A stretch of DNA of 64,000 bases from Begonia masoniana (taxonomy: Eukaryota > Streptophyta > Magnoliopsida > Cucurbitales > Begoniaceae), in assembly GCA_022432975.1 (NCBI GenBank), contig CM039509.1:39590209-39654208 (forward strand). Direction: 5' to 3'. A program made the translations under genes and the position numbers. Below, piece by piece: positions 1 through 14,822 of the stretch. The notes below the pieces were generated by a model that was not told the origin of the DNA, searched no databases, and saw only the letters and a list, made by a program, of their open reading frames with translations. Positions within the stretch are counted from its first letter, which is position 1; the number at the start of each line of letters is the position of its first letter.

Positions 1-46
1 TCGAATTCCAAAACAATGCAGGAATCTTCGCTCAAGTCTTAAGAAA

Positions 47-719
47 ATGAGTGAAAGCTCTACTCCTGAAAAGTCATCAAATTTGAAGTCCAAGAAGATT
101 GTTGTGCATACCGATTCATTAATATTGAAGAAATCAAAGGTCAAGAAAGCCAAAGTTTCTGTCTCCAAAACGTCTAACTCGCTTGCAGTCAATGCCTCAA
201 ACTCTAGTCAATAAAAATTCAAGTAAGTCTTCCAATAAAGCTTGTGAAGTAGATTTTAAGTCTGATCTTCATGCTGCTAGATGGGAAATTTTTTCCAATA
301 GGACCTTATGGTCTGAACGCAATATTCATGAAGGCAACTTTCTTGATTACGAAGTTTTGATTTACCATCTTCTACAACAAAGTCTTGGAAAGAAATTTAG
401 AGGGCTCAATTCCTTTGTGAGTAAAGTGGTTTTAGAGTTTTATTGCAATTTAAATCAGGATTTTAAGTCCCTTGATCACTCAAACTTTGGTAAAACCTAT
501 ATTAGAGGTCAGATTGTTGATTTCACCCCTGATGTGATCAACTCATATTTGGAAGTTGTATGCATTGATATTGAGATGTTTGTTCATGATTTTGGCCAAA
601 TTATAGCTGATATCACAGGTGGTGTCAGACGTACATGGCCAAAAGGAAAGGATTTTCCTGCCTCTCAATTAACGGTTAAATATGGAATTTTGCATAAAAT
701 TGCCATGAGGAATTGGTTG
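47..719 (+). pseudogene. Plant transposon protein (Transposase_32-like), N-terminal part, split by insertion
   Basis: This is the first part of a protein resembling the plant-specific 'putative plant transposon protein' family, found in many non-autonomous LTR elements; its biochemical role is not established. The reading frame opens with ATG at 47 with a Lys/Ser-rich start (MSESSTPEK...). It meets TAA at 212, and the conserved part continues in another frame, so there is a small indel near 205-214. Family-like signatures are FTPDVINSYL and LTVKYGILHKIAMRNWL. The frame is then broken after the Leu codon at 717-719, where a TG...CA element begins. The rest of the protein resumes at 10525. I recognised the family from motif memory, not from a search. 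Upstream sequence (1-46) is not interpretable. Confidence 0.7.
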
Positions 720-999
720 TGTAATATCCCAAAAATTTTTTTAGCGATTTCAGTTAATAAATTCGGCTGAACTAATCGGTTAATTAATTTGTATTCGGAT
801 ATTCTAATTGGAGAACTTAAGCCGTGTATAGGGTGAGGGTCAGCTTACGAAAAAATTTATAATTTAAGCACAAAATTTAATGAGGTTTCGAAGAGGCCGA
901 AAGTACGAGAGGACAAAATGGTAAATGTTGTTTTTATTAATGTTTTAATAGGAAATAGTTTTATTATTATTTGTTTTTATTTTTTTAAAAAACAAACGA

Positions 1000-1017
1000 A
1001 TGGCTTCGAGAAGCCAT
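1000..1017. repeat. Perfect 8-bp-stem hairpin, copy A
   Basis: ATGGCTTC-GA-GAAGCCAT is a perfect inverted repeat with a 2-nt centre. It is followed by a conserved tail beginning GTCGTTCGAGCGCTGAATAC. The same hairpin and tail recur at 7279-7296, which shows that copies A and B of this LTR are paralogous here. Confidence 0.75.
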
Positions 1018-1082
1018 TCTGTCGTTCGAGCGCTGAATACCAGAATAGGGGAGGGAAGCGCAAGCAGCGAACGACAACCAGT

Positions 1083-3024
1083 TTTGTGTAGGTTGTGAGT
1101 ATCGTGTAGGTTGTGAGTATCGTGTAGGTTGTGAGTATCGTGTAGGTTGTGAGTATCGTGTAGGTTGTGAGTATCGTGTAGGTTGTGAGTATCGTGTAGG
1201 TTGTGAGTATCGTGTAGGTTGTGAGTATCGTGTAGGTTGTGAGTATCGTGTAGGTTGTGAGTATCGTGTAGGTTGTGAGTATCGTGTAGGTTGTGAGTAT
1301 CGTGTAGGTTGTGAGTATCGTGTAGGTTGTGAGTATCGTGTAGGTTGTGAGTATCGTGTAGGTTGTGAGTATCGTGTAGGTTGTGAGTATCGTGTAGGTT
1401 GTGAGTATCGTGTAGGTTGTGAGTATCGTGTAGGTTGTGAGTATCGTGTAGGTTGTGAGTATCGTGTAGGTTGTGAGTATCGTGTAGGTTGTGAGTATCG
1501 TGTAGGTTGTGAGTATCGTGTAGGTTGTGAGTATCGTGTAGGTTGTGAGTATCGTGTAGGTTGTGAGTATCGTGTAGGTTGTGAGTATCGTGTAGGTTGT
1601 GAGTATCGTGTAGGTTGTGAGTATCGTGTAGGTTGTGAGTATCGTGTAGGTTGTGAGTATCGTGTAGGTTGTGAGTATCGTGTAGGTTGTGAGTATCGTG
1701 TAGGTTGTGAGTATCGTGTAGGTTGTGAGTATCGTGTAGGTTGTGAGTATCGTGTAGGTTGTGAGTATCGTGTAGGTTGTGAGTATCGTGTAGGTTGTGA
1801 GTATCGTGTAGGTTGTGAGTATCGTGTAGGTTGTGAGTATCGTGTAGGTTGTGAGTATCGTGTAGGTTGTGAGTATCGTGTAGGTTGTGAGTATCGTGTA
1901 GGTTGTGAGTATCGTGTAGGTTGTGAGTATCGTGTAGGTTGTGAGTATCGTGTAGGTTGTGAGTATCGTGTAGGTTGTGAGTATCGTGTAGGTTGTGAGT
2001 ATCGTGTAGGTTGTGAGTATCGTGTAGGTTGTGAGTATCGTGTAGGTTGTGAGTATCGTGTAGGTTGTGAGTATCGTGTAGGTTGTGAGTATCGTGTAGG
2101 TTGTGAGTATCGTGTAGGTTGTGAGTATCGTGTAGGTTGTGAGTATCGTGTAGGTTGTGAGTATCGTGTAGGTTGTGAGTATCGTGTAGGTTGTGAGTAT
2201 CGTGTAGGTTGTGAGTATCGTGTAGGTTGTGAGTATCGTGTAGGTTGTGAGTATCGTGTAGGTTGTGAGTATCGTGTAGGTTGTGAGTATCGTGTAGGTT
2301 GTGAGTATCGTGTAGGTTGTGAGTATCGTGTAGGTTGTGAGTATCGTGTAGGTTGTGAGTATCGTGTAGGTTGTGAGTATCGTGTAGGTTGTGAGTATCG
2401 TGTAGGTTGTGAGTATCGTGTAGGTTGTGAGTATCGTGTAGGTTGTGAGTATCGTGTAGGTTGTGAGTATCGTGTAGGTTGTGAGTATCGTGTAGGTTGT
2501 GAGTTTTGTGTAGGTTGTGAGTATCGTGTAGGTTGTGAGTATCGTGTAGGTTGTGAGTATCGTGTAGGTTGTGAGTATCGTGTAGGTTGTGAGTATCGTG
2601 TAGGTTGTGAGTATCGTGTAGGTTGTGAGTATCGTGTAGGTTGTGAGTATCGTGTAGGTTGTGAGTATCGTGTAGGTTGTGAGTATCGTGTAGGTTGTGA
2701 GTATCGTGTAGGTTGTGAGTATCGTGTAGGTTGTGAGTATCGTGTAGGTTGTGAGTATCGTGTAGGTTGTGAGTATCGTGTAGGTTGTGAGTATCGTGTA
2801 GGTTGTGAGTATCGTGTAGGTTGTGAGTATCGTGTAGGTTGTGAGTATCGTGTAGGTTGTGAGTATCGTGTAGGTTGTGAGTATCGTGTAGGTTGTGAGT
2901 ATCGTGTAGGTTGTGAGTATCGTGTAGGTTGTGAGTATCGTGTAGGTTGTGAGTATCGTGTAGGTTGTGAGTATCGTGTAGGTTGTGAGTATCGTGTAGG
3001 TTGTGAGTATCGTGTAGGTTGTGA
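1083..3024 (+). repeat. 18-bp minisatellite, about 107 copies
   Basis: Head-to-tail unit GTGTAGGTTGTGAGTATC, almost perfectly homogeneous; the one variant I noticed is near 2501-2510. The plus strand has many G and T and very few C. The unit is a shortened form of the 40-bp unit that follows. Open reading frames here (repeating VGCEYR) follow from an 18-bp period with no stop codon and are not genes. Confidence 0.95.
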
Positions 3025-4215
3025 GTCTTGTACAGGTTGTGGGCCAGTTTTGTGTAGGTTGTGAGTATCGTGTAGGTTGTGAGTATCGTGTAGGTTGTGA
3101 GTATCGTGTAGGTTGTGAGTATCGTGTAGGTTGTGAGTATCGTGTAGGTTGTGAGTATCGTGTAGGTTGTGAGTATCGTGTAGGTTGTGAGTATCGTGTA
3201 GGTTGTGAGTATCGTGTAGGTTGTGAGTATCGTGTAGGTTGTGAGTATCGTGTAGGTTGTGAGTATCGTGTAGGTTGTGAGTATCGTGTAGGTTGTGAGT
3301 CTTGTACAGGTTGTGGGCCAGTTTTGTGTAGGTTGTGAGTATCGTGTAGGTTGTGAGTATCGTGTAGGTTGTGAGTATCGTGTAGGTTGTGAGTATCGTG
3401 TAGGTTGTGAGTATCGTGTAGGTTGTGAGTATCGTGTAGGTTGTGAGTATCGTGTAGGTTGTGAGTATCGTGTAGGTTGTGAGTATCGTGTAGGTTGTGA
3501 GTATCGTGTAGGTTGTGAGTCTTGTGCAGTTTATGGGTTAGTGGTACGTACGTTATGAGTCTTGTGCAGTTTATGGGTTAGTGGTACGTACGTTATGAGT
3601 CTTGTGCAGGCTGTGGGCCAGTTGTGTGTAGGTTGTGAGTATCGTGTAGGTTGTTGGTCAGTTGTGTGTAGGTTGTGAGTCTTGTACAGGTTGTGGGCCA
3701 GTTTTGTGTAGGTTGTGAGTCTTGTACAGGTTGTGGGCCAGTTTTGTGTAGGTTGTGAGTCTTGTACAGGTTGTGGGCCAGTTTTGTGTAGGTTGTGAGT
3801 CTTGTACAGGTTGTGGGCCAGTTTTGTGTAGGTTGTGAGTCTTGTGCAGTTTATGGGTTAGTGGTACGTACGTTATGAGTCTTGTGCAGTTTATGGGTTA
3901 GTGGTACGTACGTTATGAGTCTTGTGCAGTTTATGGGTTAGTGGTACGTACGTTATGAGTCTTGTGCAGTTTATGGGTTAGTGGTACGTACGTTATGAGT
4001 CTTGTGCAGTTTATGGGTTAGTGGTACGTACGTTATGAGTCTTGTGCAGTTTATGGGTTAGTGGTACGTACGTTATGAGTCTTGTGCAGGCTGTGGGCCA
4101 GTTTTGTGTAGGTTGTGAGTATCGTGTAGGTTGTTGGTCAGTTGTGTGTAGGTTGTGAGTCTTGTACAGGTTGTGGGTCAGTTGTACGTCAGTTGTGAGT
4201 TTTGTGCACGTTATG
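3025..4215 (+). repeat. 40-bp tandem repeat with blocks of the 18-bp unit
   Basis: Two 40-bp variants alternate in blocks: one built on GAGTCTTGTACAGGTTGTGG and one on GAGTCTTGTGCAGTTTATGG followed by GTGGTACGTACGTTAT. Further 18-bp blocks lie at about 3056-3300 and 3330-3520. This is a higher-order array in which the 18-bp repeat arose by loss of half of the 40-bp repeat. Confidence 0.9.
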
Positions 4216-8169
<3,954 letters not shown>

Positions 8170-8935
8170 TTTGCATGTTGTGAGTCGTGATTAGTCGGTA
8201 TGTGGCGTGGATGTGAAGTCGTCGTTGGTTGGTTATGGTATGCAGGTTATGAGTCCTAGGTACGTGTGTGATGTGATGGGAATGTGTAGTCATCGTTAGT
8301 AGTATGTTGTGAGTCTTGTGCAGGTTATGGGTAGTGGTACGTACGTTATGAGTCTCGTGCTGGTTATGGGTAATGGTATGTATGTTATGAATCTTGTGCA
8401 GGTTGTGGGTGAGTTGTACGTAGGTGTTGAGTATCGTGTAGGTTGTTGGTCATATGTGTGTAGGTTGTGAGTCTTGTACAGGTTGTGAGCCAGTTTTGTG
8501 TACGTTGTGAGTCATGTGTAGGTTGAGGGCTAGTTGTGGATAGGTCATGAGTCCTGTGCAGGCTGTGGGCCAGTTTTGTGTAGGTTGTGAGTTTTGTGCA
8601 GACTGTGGGTCAGTTTTGTGTAGGTTGTAAGTCTTGTGCAGGTTATGGGTTAGTGATAAGTATGTTACGAGTCTTGTACTGGTTGTGGGTTAGTGGCACG
8701 TATGTTATGAGTCTTGTGCAGGTTATGGGTTAGTGGTACGTACATTATGAGTCTTGTGCTGGTTATGGATTAATGGTATGTATGTTATGAGTCTTGTGCA
8801 GGCTGTGGGAGAGTTGTACGTAGGTTGTGACTATCGTGTAGGTTGTTGGTCAGTTGTGTGTAAGTTGTGAGTCTTGTGCAGGTTGTGGGTCAGTTGTACG
8901 TCAGTTGTGAGTTTTTTTGCACGTTATGGGTTGTA
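8170..8935 (+). repeat. Degenerate 40-bp tandem array in copy B
   Basis: Diverged relatives of the 40-bp unit (GAGTCTTGTGCAGGTTGTGG and variants). Compared with the homogeneous array of copy A this one is old and unamplified, so array expansion happened in only one of the two copies. Confidence 0.85.
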
Positions 8936-9866
8936 GGCACGTTTGTGATGTGATGCGTATGTGGAGTCGTAGTTAGTTGATTGTGATGCGTATGTGGAGT
9001 CGTAATTAGTTGATTATGGTCAACATGCATCATGTTTTAAAAGCTACGCAAAATGTTTTGAGAATGTTTTTAAGCACGGAGGGAGAGTAGTGGAGGTGAG
9101 GTACAGTGTGGACAAGCGAGAGTGGGCTGGAGTGTGACTGTGGGCCCCACTTCCGGGACGAGCTGGAGCGGTGGCGATGTGTTGGTGGTAGTGCGGTGTA
9201 TTAGCTGACTGCCCCGGGTGATTGCACTTCGAGTCGATACAGTGGCTGTAGTGTAACCTGTGGGCCCCGCTTCTGGACGAGCTGGAGCAGTGCCGACGTG
9301 CCGATGGCAGTGCGGTTTATTGGCCGACTGCCCCAGGCAGTTGCACTTCGAGTCAAGACAGTGGCTGGAGTGCGACCGTGGGCCCCGCTTCTGGGACGAG
9401 CTGGAGTGGTGACGACGTGCCGATGGCAGTGCGGTGTATTGGCCGACTGCCCCGAGCGGTTGCACTTCGAGTCGAGACAGTGGCTGGAGTGTGACCTGTG
9501 GGCCCCGCTTCCGGGACGAGCTGGAGCGGTGGCGACGTGCCGATGGCAATGCGGTGTACTGTCCGACTGTCTCTTGCGGTTACGTTTCGAGTCAGGACAG
9601 GGGGTTTTGGGTTTGACTTATGGACCCCGTTCTTGGAAGAACCGGGACTGCGGTGACGTGCCGGTAAACAGTGTGTGTACGGACTGGCTGCCCGGTGCGG
9701 TTACATTCTAAACCTTGGTGAGATGCGATGCGATGCGGTGAGATGATGACAACGTGTGTAGAGACCTACATGTGTTAATATTGCATAACCAATTTTCATG
9801 CTTCACGTTTATTTTTCAGCACTTTACTTGCTAAGCTTTGAGCTTACGGTGTGTTCTGTGGTGTAG

Positions 9867-10519
9867 GTACTGCTGAGCTGGTGACTGTGTACCGAGAGTC
9901 TGACTAGGAGTAGGTGGCAGTTGGTGACGTGCGACCGGGGCCCCGATTGATGACAGTGTTAAGGCGACTCGATCCAGGAGGAGCCGTAGTACGGTGTTGA
10001 TAGGGAATAGGACTTTTTGTCTTCTGTGGGGGTAGTTTGTATTTATTGTATATAGTCATAGTTAAGGGTGATGTGTCATCCTATATTGTGGATTTTCTTC
10101 ACTTATGGATGTTAGTAATTTAGTTTCTCTCTTTACTGCTATTTAGAGATTTCGTATGCTAGTTAGTTGAGTAGGAGTATTCTGGATCTGTTTGAGAATT
10201 TGATTTGTTTGCAGGTACCTAGCATTTTGGAGGCGCCATTTTTAGGCGTTACTCTGCCGAAATTTTTGGGGAGGACGCCGTGGTACTTAACGGTTAGGAT
10301 TCAACGAAATTAGTGTGTAGAGGCAGCTAGGTAAGACACAAGAGAGATTCAGGAGACTTAGCTTTAAATTCCACTGCGTCCGTTTAATTAAAATGGATTC
10401 CTTGCGTTAGTAGTTAAGGGGGATGAGGTAGTAGTCAACGGGAGTCGTTTAGTTCAGTTATGGTATCTGAGCAGTCCCTGTGCGCACCGGGAATCCGGGT
10501 GGGTTTTCGGGGCATTACA
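9867..10519 (+). mobile_element. 3' end of LTR copy B with an internal primer-site-like sequence
   Basis: This is the conserved LTR end. It includes TGGTATCTGAGC (about 10461-10472), one mismatch from the initiator-Met tRNA primer site TGGTATCAGAGC, about 50 bp inside the terminal GGGGCATTACA. The related element has TCAGAGCAG preceded by GTTACA at the same place. A primer site would normally lie just outside the LTR. Confidence 0.5.
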
Positions 10520-11075
10520 GGTTGCCCACTTCGCATGGTACTGGAATAAACAAATCAATGGCCACGTTATTATTTAAAATTAGAAATGATATTCCGTTTA
10601 ATATTGGGCAGTTCATCTTTGACCAAATTATGAAGCATGCTGACAACAAAAATGGAAGACTTGCCTTGCCGTTTTCCTGCCTGATTTATGGCATTATATC
10701 TTCGCAATACAAAGTCATTAAAGGAAAATAATGTTTATATGTTTAAAAAGATGAGATTCGCATTAGTTACAAACTCAGAACTGGAGAACATGTGAATGAC
10801 ATGGATAAACTCATAGAGAGTGCTCCACCATCACAAGGTATGTCCACTCATGCACTTGCCTCTTATTCTATCAAAGCCTTAATTGAGGTATCAAAATCAT
10901 TGGATAACCAACTCTCTGTATTGAACAAACAAAAAGAGATTGTTACAAATATGATTGATACTTTACTAAAGACCAAAACTGCTGAGGAAGAACATGCTGT
11001 ATTGAAAAAGAAAGAAAAGAAATCAACGGCACCTGCATCATCCAGTGTGCCTCCTGATGTCTCTATGAAAATCTA
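10520..11075 (+). pseudogene. Plant transposon protein (Transposase_32-like), C-terminal part
   Basis: This continues the frame broken at 719: PTSHGTGINKSMATLLF, then NGRLALPFSCLIYGIISSQ, a family-typical hydrophobic stretch. TAA at 10729 stops this frame. A C-terminal segment follows from 10792 (MNDMDKLIESAPPSQG..., Lys-rich end, stop at 11074) in another frame, so at least one more frameshift or stop lies between. Together with 47-719 this is one gene inactivated by point lesions as well as by the 9.8-kb insertion. Confidence 0.7.
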
Positions 11076-11418
11076 GGAAGAAATTTATCAAGAAACAACT
11101 CTATGATTTTTTTCTGCTGACAATGACAATTTTGGTTATTATTGCTCCTTTGAAACTTATCAGTTCATTTTGTGTTGATGGATATTTTGTTATGATGGAT
11201 TATATGTTTTGAATTATTATTTGTTATGACGTGATGAATATTGTTTGTACTTTTATGGCAAAAAAGGGGAGTAAAATTACAATTTGCATATTGGCAATGT
11301 ACCTTATGATTATCGGTTAAGGGGGAGTTCTCAGTTAAGGGAGTATTCTGCTCTATAGCAAATAGCCAACATACATGGGAATTCTGGATTTTGCCAAAAA
11401 ACTGCTAAAGGGGGAGAT
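11076..11418 (+). mobile_element. 3' untranslated internal region and polypurine tract of the host element
   Basis: AT-rich non-coding sequence with an early GGGGAGTA and ending in AAAGGGGGAGAT, which is polypurine-tract-like and sits immediately before a TGTTAATG... sequence that I read as the 3' LTR start. This arrangement is typical of copia-like and large non-autonomous LTR elements. Confidence 0.5.
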
Positions 11419-12001
11419 TGTTAATGTTTATGTTGTAACACCCGGTTCTATAGAACTAATTACTCAATCTTTTAATTAATGGTACACTTTATAAGGCAAT
11501 AATAAATGTAGAGTTAATGGATGACTAGGTAAGGGCATAAAAATAATTGAAAATTTAAAAGTGGATAACGCATTTAAGGAAAGAGGTTTTGGGTTTAATG
11601 AACTGTAACCGCCACCATTCCCCACTTTTCTCTCTTTCGGTCTTCAGCTCGAGCAGCAAAGCTCTCTAGGCGATTCTTATACTCGAATCTTCTCCAAACT
11701 AGGTGAGCCTTACTTTGATTTCTTGCTGTACTGGTAGCGTGATTGGAGAGGGTTATAAGTGTGAGTTTGAAGGCCGTAGGGTAAAGTAGTTGGGTTTTGT
11801 GGTAATGCCGTATGGGTAAGTTAGTTCGGGTTTTGTGGTAAATCGGGAATGTACAATGAACTAAGCTTCCAAACTAGTTTCCCTAGATTTCTGGATATAT
11901 TAGAATGAGGCTTAGTAGAAATCTGATTAATATTCTGTTTATAACATAGGTGAACAAAACTTCTGAAGTAGTTTGAAACCGAGCATTTCTAGGAAAGCTA
12001 G

Positions 12002-12482
12002 GTAAGTGAAGTTTGCTTGTGCCTTCGGACCTACATCACAAAACAGTAGGATTATGTGTGTTTGAATGTTTTTATGTCATGCATCATATTTTTGAAAGTA
12101 TGCGAAAATGATTTTACATGAAATGGCATGGTAAGGAATGAACAGACTGTAACAGATAAGCTATTAGGGAACTAATCCACCCCTTAACTTATGAAAGGAT
12201 TTATACTTTTGGGAGAAGTGATCCAACTCCCAATTTCACAGGGGGATCTGAACATTTGTTAAGGGAACTAATATGCCCCTTAATCGAGAGAGAGGATGTA
12301 TGACTTTGGGAGAAGTGATCCAACTCCCAATTTCACAAGGGGATCAGATCAGAAACGAATGCATATGCAACTGAGATGAGAAAGTAGAAACTGCATGTTT
12401 AGGAGTTTATGTTTCAGCATTTCATTTTGTTACTGCTTTACTTTACTTAGCATTAGGCTAATAGATGAGTTTTGTGATGTAG
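12002..12482 (+). other. Putative LTR intron with perfect 15-bp self-complementary ends
   Basis: Donor CTAG|GTAAGTG at 12002; acceptor GTGATGTAG|GTGAAG ending at 12482. CCTACATCACAAAAC at 12030-12044 is the exact reverse complement of GTTTTGTGATGTAGG at 12469-12483. A branch-point-like, T-rich region with CTTAGCATTAGGCT lies about 25-40 nt before the acceptor. Confidence 0.5.
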
Positions 12483-12576
12483 GTGAAGAAGCCTCAGAAC
12501 GTGTGTTCTCTGAGCATGTTGAGGACTAGACTGGTTGGGGGAGCACTTCAATGCCACGGATTGGTGGATTCTGATG

Positions 12577-14822
12577 AAGCCATCGGATGATGTCTTCAGT
12601 AAAAGCCATCGGATGATGTCTTCAGTAAAAGCCATCGGATGATGTCTTCAGTAAAAGCCATCGGATGATGTCTTCAGTAAAAGCCATCGGATGATGTCTT
12701 CAGTAAAAGCCATCGGATGATGTCTTCAGTAAAAGCCATCGGATGATGTCTTCAGTAAAAGCCATCGGATGATGTCTTCAGTAAAAGCCATCGGATGATG
12801 TCTTCAGTAAAAGCCATCGGATGATGTCTTCAGTAAAAGCCATCGGATGATGTCTTCAGTAAAAGCCATCGGATGATGTCTTCAGTAAAAGCCATCGGAT
12901 GATGTCTTCAGTAAAAGCCATCGGATGATGTCTTCAGTAAAAGCCATCGGATGATGTCTTCAGTAAAAGCCATCGGATGATGTCTTCAGTAAAAGCCATC
13001 GGATGATGTCTTCAGTAAAAGCCATCGGATGATGTCTTCAGTAAAAGCCATCGGATGATGTCTTCAGTAAAAGCCATCGGATGATGTCTTCAGTAAAAGC
13101 CATCGGATGATGTCTTCAGTAAAAGCCATCGGATGATGTCTTCAGTAAAAGCCATCGGATGATGTCTTCAGTAAAAGCCATCGGATGATGTCTTCAGTAA
13201 AAGCCATCGGATGATGTCTTCAGTAAAAGCCATCGGATGATGTCTTCAGTAAAAGCCATCGGATGATGTCTTCAGTAAAAGCCATCGGATGATGTCTTCA
13301 GTAAAAGCCATCGGATGATGTCTTCAGTAAAAGCCATCGGATGATGTCTTCAGTAAAAGCCATCGGATGATGTCTTCAGTAAAAGCCATCGGATGATGTC
13401 TTCAGTAAAAGCCATCGGATGATGTCTTCAGTAAAAGCCATCGGATGATGTCTTCAGTAAAAGCCATCGGATGATGTCTTCAGTAAAAGCCATCGGATGA
13501 TGTCTTCAGTAAAAGCCATCGGATGATGTCTTCAGTAAAAGCCATCGGATGATGTCTTCAGTAAAAGCCATCGGATGATGTCTTCAGTAAAAGCCATCGG
13601 ATGATGTCTTCAGTAAAAGCCATCGGATGATGTCTTCAGTAAAAGCCATCGGATGATGTCTTCAGTAAAAGCCATCGGATGATGTCTTCAGTAAAAGCCA
13701 TCGGATGATGTCTTCAGTAAAAGCCATCGGATGATGTCTTCAGTAAAAGCCATCGGATGATGTCTTCAGTAAAAGCCATCGGATGATGTCTTCAGTAAAA
13801 GCCATCGGATGATGTCTTCAGTAAAAGCCATCGGATGATGTCTTCAGTAAAAGCCATCGGATGATGTCTTCAGTAAAAGCCATCGGATGATGTCTTCAGT
13901 AAAAGCCATCGGATGATGTCTTCAGTAAAAGCCATCGGATGATGTCTTCAGTAAAAGCCATCGGATGATGTCTTCAGTAAAAGCCATCGGATGATGTCTT
14001 CAGTAAAAGCCATCGGATGATGTCTTCAGTAAAAGCCATCGGATGATGTCTTCAGTAAAAGCCATCGGATGATGTCTTCAGTAAAAGCCATCGGATGATG
14101 TCTTCAGTAAAAGCCATCGGATGATGTCTTCAGTAAAAGCCATCGGATGATGTCTTCAGTAAAAGCCATCGGATGATGTCTTCAGTAAAAGCCATCGGAT
14201 GATGTCTTCAGTAAAAGCCATCGGATGATGTCTTCAGTAAAAGCCATCGGATGATGTCTTCAGTAAAAGCCATCGGATGATGTCTTCAGTAAAAGCCATC
14301 GGATGATGTCTTCAGTAAAAGCCATCGGATGATGTCTTCAGTAAAAGCCATCGGATGATGTCTTCAGTAAAAGCCATCGGATGATGTCTTCAGTAAAAGC
14401 CATCGGATGATGTCTTCAGTAAAAGCCATCGGATGATGTCTTCAGTAAAAGCCATCGGATGATGTCTTCAGTAAAAGCCATCGGATGATGTCTTCAGTAA
14501 AAGCCATCGGATGATGTCTTCAGTAAAAGCCATCGGATGATGTCTTCAGTAAAAGCCATCGGATGATGTCTTCAGTAAAAGCCATCGGATGATGTCTTCA
14601 GTAAAAGCCATCGGATGATGTCTTCAGTAAAAGCCATCGGATGATGTCTTCAGTAAAAGCCATCGGATGATGTCTTCAGTAAAAGTCATCGGATGATGTC
14701 TTCAGTAAAAGCCATCGGATGATGTCTTCAGTAAAAGCCATCGGATGATGTCTTCAGTAAAAGCCATCGGATGATGTCTTCAGTAAAAGCCATCGGATGA
14801 TGTCTTCAGGAAAAGCCATCGG
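12577..14822 (+). repeat. 26-bp satellite, about 86 copies
   Basis: Unit GCCATCGGATGATGTCTTCA followed by GTAAAA, nearly homogeneous. Rare variants: GTCATCGG near 14686 and TCAGGAAAAG near 14807. It is followed to about 15110 by degenerate units with GTCGTTTAGTGATCGGT, which match motifs in the chromovirus LTR. The array looks like a local expansion of one unit of an older LTR motif cluster. Confidence 0.95.

Noticed and set aside
3021..3558. Repeat-protein-like ORFs (VGCEYR repeats)
   Set aside because: An 18-bp repeat has a period divisible by three and no stop in one frame; no start context, no family, non-coding LTR setting.
12577..14822. Possible CRISPR array
   Set aside because: Units are contiguous with no spacers, and the sequence is plant nuclear DNA; it is a satellite. 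The same applies to 1083-3024 and 18715-20920.
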